From: Providencia burhodogranariea DSM 19968
GTDB taxonomy: Bacteria > Pseudomonadota > Gammaproteobacteria > Enterobacterales > Enterobacteriaceae
Assembly: GCF_000314855.2 (NCBI RefSeq)
Contig: NZ_KB233222.1
Location: 1,144,322-1,208,321 of the forward strand
Direction: 5' to 3'
DNA: 64,000 bases
Both the position numbers and the translations under genes were made by a program. The notes below the pieces were generated by a model that saw nothing but the letters and a program-made list of their open reading frames with translations, was not told the origin of the DNA and ran no database searches. Below are positions 58,299-64,000 of the stretch, piece after piece. Positions within the stretch are counted from its first letter, which is position 1. The number at the start of each line of letters is the position of its first letter.

Positions 58299-58364
58299 AG
58301 CGTATTTCAATCGAATGTCGATAGCACCAATAATCTAAGGTGCTATCGGCACGAATACAAGCAC

Positions 58365-58955
58365 TTACCAATCAATTCCTTTTTGGGCTTTTATTCCGGC
58401 ATCAAAGGCATGTTTGATAGGCCGCATTTCTGTCACAGTATCTGCTAAATTCAACAAATCACGATGACATCCTCGTCCTGTAATAATCACAGATTGATTT
58501 TCTGGGCGATGGGTCAGTGCATCTATCACTTCTTCTAGGGGGAGATAGCTATAGCTAATCATATAAGTGATTTCATCCAATACCACTAGATCTACCTGTG
58601 GATCAGTAAGTAACTTGCGAGCGTGGTGCCATGTATCAAGGCAAGCTAGGGTATCGGCTTCTTTATCTTGAGTTTCCCATGTAAAGCCAGTAGACATCAC
58701 ATAAAATGGTACGCCATGTGGTTCTAATAGCTCACGCTCGCCATTATCCCAACTACCTTTGATAAATTGAACGACTGCTGCTTTTTTGCCATGTCCAATG
58801 GAGCGACAAACAGTACCAAAAGCTGCTGTTGTTTTACCTTTTCCATTACCGGTAAAGATAAGTAAGATGCCACGTTCGATTTGTGCTGATTCGATTCGCG
58901 CATCGATTTTTTCTTTTAAACGTTGCTGTCGTTCTTCATGTCGGCTTTGTGGCAT
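58365..58955 (-). CDS. cobO: Cob(I)yrinic acid a,c-diamide adenosyltransferase (BtuR/CobO)
   Basis: 196 residues (E. coli BtuR 196). P-loop TGNGKGKTTAAFGT at about 35-48, QFIKGSWDNGERELLE, VVLDEITYMI and VIITGRGCHRDLL. Adenosylates corrinoids for coenzyme B12 formation. Begins 5 nt after yciK in the same operon. Family assignment is very clear. Confidence 0.96.
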   Translation of the reverse strand: MPQSRHEERQQRLKEKIDARIESAQIERGILLIFTGNGKGKTTAAFGTVCRSIGHGKKAAVVQFIKGSWDNGERELLEPHGVPFYVMSTGFTWETQDKEADTLACLDTWHHARKLLTDPQVDLVVLDEITYMISYSYLPLEEVIDALTHRPENQSVIITGRGCHRDLLNLADTVTEMRPIKHAFDAGIKAQKGIDW

Positions 58956-58960
58956 ATAAA

Positions 58961-59725
58961 TTACTCCGCTGTACCCGGTTTACGATCTGGTTGAGCATCA
59001 AAGCTGATACCTGTCTTACATATGCTATCGTCACTCATGACATAAAGATAAATAGGCATAATATCGGCGGGTGTTTTGAGTTTCATCGCATCTTCTTGAG
59101 GAAATGCGCTAGCTCGCATAGTTGTACGTGTACCGCCTGGGTTAATGCAATTCACGCGCAGATTGCTGTTTTTGTATTCATCGGAAAGAACTTGCATTAG
59201 GCCTTCAGTTGCAAACTTAGAAACAGAATAAGCCCCCCAATCTGCACGACCTTTTTTACCGACTCCCGAACTGGTAAAGACGAGGGATGCGTGTGGTGCG
59301 TTAAGTAATAAAGGAAGTAGCGCTTGAGTTAACATAAATGTAGCATTAACATTAACTTGCATGACATCATGCCAAAGATCAGAAGGTTGTTCTGTAATTG
59401 GCGCAATAACACCTAACAGCCCAGCATTATGTAATACGCCATTAAGACATGTGTGATTTTTATTAATGTTATTAGCAAGCTCAAGGCATTGTTTATTGGT
59501 GGCTGTAAGTAAGTCTAATACATAAATGTCGGCTGTCTTACCTGTTAAGCTCTTAATTTCTTGATTAACCAGCTCAAGTTTATGTTTTGTTCTACCAACG
59601 AGTATTAAGGATGCACCGAAGCGAGCGTAGCTTAATGCCGCCTCACGGCCAATTCCATCACCAGCGCCAGTAACGAGTAAAGTTTTGTTACTTAAAAGGT
59701 CATGTTTAGGTTGATAGTGGAGCAT
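58961..59725 (-). CDS. yciK: Short-chain dehydrogenase/reductase YciK
   Basis: 254 residues (E. coli 252). Rossmann NAD(P)-binding TGAGDGIGREAA at 19-30, NAG in GVLHNAGLLG, catalytic Ser in VFTSSGVGKKGRADWG and the YSVSK active-site motif. Substrate unknown. Upstream partner of cobO, as in E. coli. Confidence 0.93.
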   Translation of the reverse strand: MLHYQPKHDLLSNKTLLVTGAGDGIGREAALSYARFGASLILVGRTKHKLELVNQEIKSLTGKTADIYVLDLLTATNKQCLELANNINKNHTCLNGVLHNAGLLGVIAPITEQPSDLWHDVMQVNVNATFMLTQALLPLLLNAPHASLVFTSSGVGKKGRADWGAYSVSKFATEGLMQVLSDEYKNSNLRVNCINPGGTRTTMRASAFPQEDAMKLKTPADIMPIYLYVMSDDSICKTGISFDAQPDRKPGTAE

Positions 59726-59904
59726 GATTTTTTTCCTATCTTATTTATTAATATATTTGGATATCATCGCATTGATTGATGTCATTGGCTAATGTAGGGT
59801 ACAAGTTAAAGTAAGATTACGATAAAAGCTGATTAATTTTACTGGTTGTTTAACTGCAATCGTGAGACTATTTTTATTAAGATAAATATGAGAAGGATGA
59901 TTTT

Positions 59905-60951
59905 GTGGAGTATTTCTCTCTGTACGGCCTATTTTTGGCAAAAGTAGTGACAATAGTGCTTGCTATTGTTGTGCTTGCCGTTTTTGTTTTTGGTGCCGGT
60001 ATGCGTCGCCAAGGTGGACGAGGTGAATTGAAAATTACGGATTTAGGTGAGAATTACCGTGATCGTCAACGCCAAATGCAACAAGTTAAAATGAACGATT
60101 CTGAGCATAAAGCTTGGTTGAAAGCGTTTAAAAAACAGCAAAAGGTAAAAGTAAAAACTGAGAAAGCAGGGGCTAAAACCGGGCAAACAAGTGTTAAAAA
60201 GCCATGTTTATATGTCTTAGACTTTAAAGGAAGCATGGATGCTCGTGAAGTTGGGTCTTTAAGGGAAGAAATCAGCGCCATTCTTGCTGTTGCAGATCAA
60301 CAAGATGAAGTTCTATTACGCCTTGAGAGCCCTGGCGGTGTAGTGCATGGCTATGGTCTTGCTGCTTCTCAGCTTACTCGTTTAAAAGACAAAAATATTC
60401 CGCTGACGGTTGCTGTTGATAAAGTCGCCGCGAGTGGTGGTTATATGATGGCTTGTATTGCGACAAAAATTGTTGCAGCACCGTTTGCTATTATTGGTTC
60501 AATTGGTGTTGTTGCACAAGTTCCAAACATTCATCGTTTATTGAAAAAACATGATGTCGATGTTGAGCTGCATACGGCGGGTGAATATAAACGAACCTTG
60601 ACTATGTTAGGTGAAAATACAGAACAAGGTCGTCAAAAATTTGTTGAGAATCTCAATGAAACGCATGAATTGTTTAAACAGTTTGTCCATCAAAATCGCC
60701 CAGCGTTGGATATAAATGCTGTCGCTACTGGCGAATATTGGTATGGAAGCCAAGCATTAGAGAAAGGCTTGGTAGACCAAATTGGTGTGAGCGATGATAT
60801 TATTATTGCGGCAGTGGATACAAAAGAAATTGTTGGTATCCGTTATGCTCAAAGTAAAAAAATGCTTGAACGTTTCACCAGTAATGTTTCTGAAAATGTT
60901 GATAAATTGTTACTGCGTTGGTGGCAGCGTGGTCAAAAACCATTTATGTAA
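59905..60951 (+). CDS. sohB: S49-family inner membrane peptidase SohB
   Basis: 348 residues (E. coli 349). GTG start at 59905, with AGAAGG nine bases upstream. N-terminal transmembrane anchor (about 5-28), Lys-rich linker, then an S49 domain with LRLESPGGVVHGYGLAASQL, the catalytic Ser in VDKVAASGGYMMACIATKIVAAPFAIIGSIGV and Lys in HTAGEYKRTLTMLGENTEQ. Ends LLLRWWQRGQKPFM, a SohB hallmark. Putative periplasmic protease; multicopy suppressor of htrA in E. coli. Confidence 0.95.
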   Translation: MEYFSLYGLFLAKVVTIVLAIVVLAVFVFGAGMRRQGGRGELKITDLGENYRDRQRQMQQVKMNDSEHKAWLKAFKKQQKVKVKTEKAGAKTGQTSVKKPCLYVLDFKGSMDAREVGSLREEISAILAVADQQDEVLLRLESPGGVVHGYGLAASQLTRLKDKNIPLTVAVDKVAASGGYMMACIATKIVAAPFAIIGSIGVVAQVPNIHRLLKKHDVDVELHTAGEYKRTLTMLGENTEQGRQKFVENLNETHELFKQFVHQNRPALDINAVATGEYWYGSQALEKGLVDQIGVSDDIIIAAVDTKEIVGIRYAQSKKMLERFTSNVSENVDKLLLRWWQRGQKPFM

Positions 60952-61003
60952 CGTAATTTAAAATTAGTTTCTCGCAGTAAAGATATTTGTTTACTATTAT
61001 TAA

Positions 61004-61028
61004 TTACCGGCTAATAGCCGGTAATTTT
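61004..61028 (+). terminator. sohB terminator hairpin
   Basis: ATTACCGGC / GCCGGTAAT perfect 9-bp stem with a 6-nt loop followed by TTTTTTA, about 55 nt after the sohB stop. Confidence 0.8.
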
Positions 61029-61042
61029 TTAAGTAAGAAAGA

Positions 61043-61291
61043 CTATTTAAGATGGAATTGCGCCGAAAGTATATGTGAAAGATGTTTGTACATATTAAAA
61101 GCAGCAGTACTTTTTGTTGTCGGAATACCATTAGCATCTAAAAAGAATTCACCTTTGAAAACTAATGTGTCTCGATGTTGCTCTACAGAATCAACAAACA
61201 TGCCATGAATAAAATCATCATGTTCCTGTATGATTTTATTCGCTTTTTCGATAAGTTTATCTTTTGTTATATATTGGATATTGTCCTGCAT
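61043..61291 (-). CDS. yciN: Conserved small protein YciN (DUF2498)
   Basis: 82 residues (E. coli 83). Matches YciN: LIEKANKIIQEHDDFIHGM, GEFFLDANGIPTTKSTAAFNMYKHLSHILSAQFHL. Soluble, function unknown. Divergent from topA and convergent with sohB, as in E. coli. Confidence 0.92.
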   Translation of the reverse strand: MQDNIQYITKDKLIEKANKIIQEHDDFIHGMFVDSVEQHRDTLVFKGEFFLDANGIPTTKSTAAFNMYKHLSHILSAQFHLK

Positions 61292-61579
61292 AAGTTAACT
61301 CCTTCGAAAAAATAATTGGTTGCGTCTAGCTTTTTATCAGGTAGAGTGTGCTTTTCGTTTGCAATATTTAGGTATTATACGGCTTAAATCAGTCAGCTAG
61401 AACATTATGTGTTCTTTTTAGAATAGCGTGATTAGCTTTGTAAGTTTTGTTCAAGCGCAAACTATTTTGAGAAAATATATTGATATATTGCGATTGTGTC
61501 TCAATATAAAAAAGAGATTTTAATTTTGCGCATTTTAATGTAGAAATGCGCCATTGTAGAAATTTAGGTAAAGGTAAAT
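61292..61579. promoter_or_regulatory. Divergent yciN / topA promoter region
   Basis: 288 bp. In E. coli topA has several supercoiling- and heat-responsive promoters here. AT-rich with a GGTAAAGGTAAAT ribosome-binding stretch before topA; individual promoters not assigned. Confidence 0.45.
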
Positions 61580-64000
61580 ATGGGCAAAGCTCTTGTTATC
61601 GTGGAGTCCCCGGCAAAAGCCAAAACGATCAATAAGTATCTTGGCAGTGGCTACGTGGTTAAAAGCAGCGTCGGCCACATTCGTGATCTGCCGAAAAGTG
61701 GATCCGGCTCACAAAAGAGCACCGGCTCATCTACCGAAAAAACTAAAAAGGTTAAGAAAGATCCCCAAACTGCATTAGTTAAACGTATGGGGATTGATCC
61801 TTACCATGGTTGGAAGGCAAATTATCAAATTTTGCCGGGTAAGGAAAAAGTTGTTTCAGAATTACAAGCTTTGGCGGCAGATGCAGATCATATCTATCTT
61901 GCGACGGATCTCGACCGCGAAGGGGAAGCTATTGCATGGCACTTACGAGAGGTGATTGGTGGTGATGACTCCCGCTTTAGCCGCGTAGTATTTAACGAAA
62001 TTACTAAGAATGCGATTACTCAAGCATTTGAAAAACCAGGTGAATTAAATATTGATCGGGTGAATGCACAACAAGCACGTCGTTTTATGGATCGTGTTGT
62101 TGGTTATATGGTATCGCCTTTGTTATGGAAAAAAGTCGCACGTGGTTTATCTGCAGGGCGAGTACAATCAGTTGCTGTTCGTCTAATTGTTGAACGCGAA
62201 CGTGAAATTAAAGCGTTTGTGCCAGAAGAGTATTGGGAACTTCATGCGGACCTTGCAGATAAAAGTGTTGCTGCATTGCGTATGGAAGTTACTCATCAAT
62301 TAGGCAAACCGTTCAAGCCAGTTACTAAAGCGCAGACTGATGCAGCAGTTAGTTTACTTGAGAACGCACGTTTTCAGGTTACTGACCGTGAAGACAGGCC
62401 AACCTCAAGTAAGCCGAGTGCACCTTTCATCACATCAACACTCCAACAAGCGGCAAGTACTCGCCTTGGTTTTGGCGTGAAAAAAACGATGATGATGGCG
62501 CAGCGTCTTTATGAAGCCGGTTACATCACCTATATGCGTACAGACTCAACAAACTTGAGTCAAGATGCATTAACGATGGTACGCGATTATATCAATGATA
62601 ACTTTGGTGCTAAGTATCTTCCAAAAGATGTCAATGTATATAGCAGCAAAGATAACTCACAAGAAGCGCACGAAGCTATTCGCCCTTCAAGTGTTGATGT
62701 ATTACCCGACACATTGAAAGATATGGAGTCGGATGCTAAAAGGCTGTATCAGCTGATTTGGAATCAATTTGTGGCTTGCCAAATGACGCCAGCAAAATAT
62801 GATTCAACAACGCTTACAGTCAAGGCTGGCGATTTTGATCTTAAAGCGAAAGGACGTACATTACGCTTTGATGGTTGGACTCGCGTCATGGCAGCATTGC
62901 GTAAAAATGATGAAGATAAAACATTACCACCAATTCAAGTTGGTAGTGAATTGTCATTAGTTGAACTATTACCAAGTCAGCATTTTACCAAGCCACCAGC
63001 TCGTTTTAGTGAAGCATCATTGGTTAAAGAATTGGAAAAACGCGGTATTGGTCGTCCCTCAACTTATGCAGCAATTATTTCAACTATTCAAGATAGAGGC
63101 TACGTTAAAGTTGAAAATCGCCGCTTCTACGCTGAAAAAATGGGTGAAATCGTTACAGATAGGTTGGAAGAAAACTTCAACGATCTAATGAACTATGATT
63201 TTACAGCACGTATGGAAAATCAGCTCGACCATGTTGCTAACCATGAAGCAGAATGGAAAGCTGTTTTGGATGAGTTTTTCTCTGATTTTAGTAAGCAATT
63301 GGATGTTGCAGAGAAAGATCCTGAAGAAGGAGGAATGCGTACTAATCCAATGGTGATCACATCAATTACTTGTCCTGATTGTGAGCGTCATATGGGAATT
63401 CGTACTGCTTCAACAGGGGTATTCCTCGGTTGTTCCGGTTATGCATTGCCGCCTAAAGAACGCTGTAAAAAAACTATCAATCTCATTCCTGAAGATGAAT
63501 TACTTAATATTCTCGAAGGTGATGATGCGGAAACTAATGCCTTACGTGCAAAACGTCGTTGTCCAAAATGTGGTACGGCGATGGATAGCTACTTGATTGA
63601 TAATCAACGTAAGCTGCATGTATGTGGTAATAACCCTGCTTGTGAAGGCTATGAAATTGAAGAGGGTGAGTTCCGCATTAAAGGTTATGATGGGCCTGTT
63701 ATTGAGTGTGACAAATGTGGTTCTGAAATGCACCTAAAAATGGGGCGTTTTGGTAAGTACATGGGGTGTACCAATGACGAGTGTAAAAACACACGTAAGA
63801 TCTTAAGAAGCGGTGAAATTGCACCACCAAAAGAAGATCCGGTTCCATTGCCAGAATTGCCGTGTGAAAAATCAGATGCTTATTTTGTATTGCGTGATGG
63901 TGCTGCGGGAGTATTCCTTGCAGCAAATACATTCCCTAAATCGAGAGAAACTCGAGCTCCTTTAGTGGAAGAGTTACAACGCTTTAAAGATAGGCTGCCT
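61580..64000 (+). CDS. topA: DNA topoisomerase I TopA (3' end beyond window)
   Basis: 807 codons are visible and the frame runs off the right edge; E. coli TopA has 865. TOPRIM domain with [14 protein letters not shown] (Glu9) and [32 protein letters not shown] and [14 protein letters not shown]; active-site Tyr318 in [10 protein letters not shown]-terminal Cys4 zinc fingers follow: [12 protein letters not shown]...CSGY...[15 protein letters not shown]...[11 protein letters not shown] and [32 protein letters not shown]. Relaxes negative supercoils. Truncation is only by the window edge. Confidence 0.97.
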   Translation, partial: MGKALVIVESPAKAKTINKYLGSGYVVKSSVGHIRDLPKSGSGSQKSTGSSTEKTKKVKKDPQTALVKRMGIDPYHGWKANYQILPGKEKVVSELQALAADADHIYLATDLDREGEAIAWHLREVIGGDDSRFSRVVFNEITKNAITQAFEKPGELNIDRVNAQQARRFMDRVVGYMVSPLLWKKVARGLSAGRVQSVAVRLIVEREREIKAFVPEEYWELHADLADKSVAALRMEVTHQLGKPFKPVTKAQTDAAVSLLENARFQVTDREDRPTSSKPSAPFITSTLQQAASTRLGFGVKKTMMMAQRLYEAGYITYMRTDSTNLSQDALTMVRDYINDNFGAKYLPKDVNVYSSKDNSQEAHEAIRPSSVDVLPDTLKDMESDAKRLYQLIWNQFVACQMTPAKYDSTTLTVKAGDFDLKAKGRTLRFDGWTRVMAALRKNDEDKTLPPIQVGSELSLVELLPSQHFTKPPARFSEASLVKELEKRGIGRPSTYAAIISTIQDRGYVKVENRRFYAEKMGEIVTDRLEENFNDLMNYDFTARMENQLDHVANHEAEWKAVLDEFFSDFSKQLDVAEKDPEEGGMRTNPMVITSITCPDCERHMGIRTASTGVFLGCSGYALPPKERCKKTINLIPEDELLNILEGDDAETNALRAKRRCPKCGTAMDSYLIDNQRKLHVCGNNPACEGYEIEEGEFRIKGYDGPVIECDKCGSEMHLKMGRFGKYMGCTNDECKNTRKILRSGEIAPPKEDPVPLPELPCEKSDAYFVLRDGAAGVFLAANTFPKSRETRAPLVEELQRFKDRLP

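Noticed and set aside
61593-61778. Short frame inside the 5' end of topA
   Set aside because: It is an alternative phase of topA, whose true frame starts at 61580 and runs to the window edge.

Overview
The window looks like a chromosomal segment of an AT-rich enterobacterium of the family Morganellaceae, most like Providencia. Nearly every protein is a close relative of an Escherichia coli protein. trpG and trpD are separate genes rather than the fused E. coli trpGD. Gene order from purU to topA follows the E. coli 27-29 min region (ychJ-rssB-galU-hns-tdk-adhE-ychE-opp-yciU/clsA-yciY-tonB-yciA-yciB-yciC-ompW-trp-rnm-yciO-rluB-cobO-yciK-sohB-yciN-topA). The left part (ansA-pncA, sppA, ydjA-selD-topB, xthA) corresponds to the E. 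coli 39-40 min region, so two terminus-proximal blocks are joined here. Species assignment is inference.

Layout. 1-570: end of a periplasmic solute-binding protein gene. 660-6530: fhuACDB-type siderophore uptake operon with two candidate Fur boxes. 6650-10500: pncA, ansA and sppA. 10800-14360: ydjA-selD-topB operon. 14680-16920: xthA, an orphan LysR regulator and tRNA-Tyr. 17050-22730: purU, ychJ, rssB, galU, hns, tdk. 22730-23860: long non-coding stretch. 23900-27650: adhE and ychE. 28170-35990: tandem oppA paralogues and oppBCDF. 36070-43070: yciU-clsA, yciY, tonB, yciA, a Pmp3-like small membrane protein, yciB and a SulP transporter. 43220-45380: yciC and ompW. 45850-53400: a BON lipoprotein, then trpABC(F)DGE read right to left with leader peptide, attenuator, operator and promoter. 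53450-56160: rnm, yciO, rluB. 56160-58300: AT-rich accessory locus of unknown function with a candidate -1 frameshift. 58360-64000: cobO, yciK, sohB, yciN and most of topA.

How genes work together. TonB supplies energy to the FhuA-like receptor, and both have possible Fur sites. ompW has a perfect FNR box and adhE is a fermentation gene, consistent with a facultative anaerobe. The trp operon combines a TrpR operator with transcription attenuation. The opp operon imports peptides using two binding proteins.

Beyond the housekeeping content, four signals stand out. There is a roughly 230-260 bp imperfect repeat in three intergenic regions. There is a perfect MatP-type matS site with related palindromes, including a 12-bp variant found three times. 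The unknown 56833-58298 locus has an A AAA AAG slippery heptamer exactly where its frame is broken. An AT-rich orphan LysR gene sits one base from tRNA-Tyr. I saw no insertion sequence, integrase, prophage or CRISPR array.
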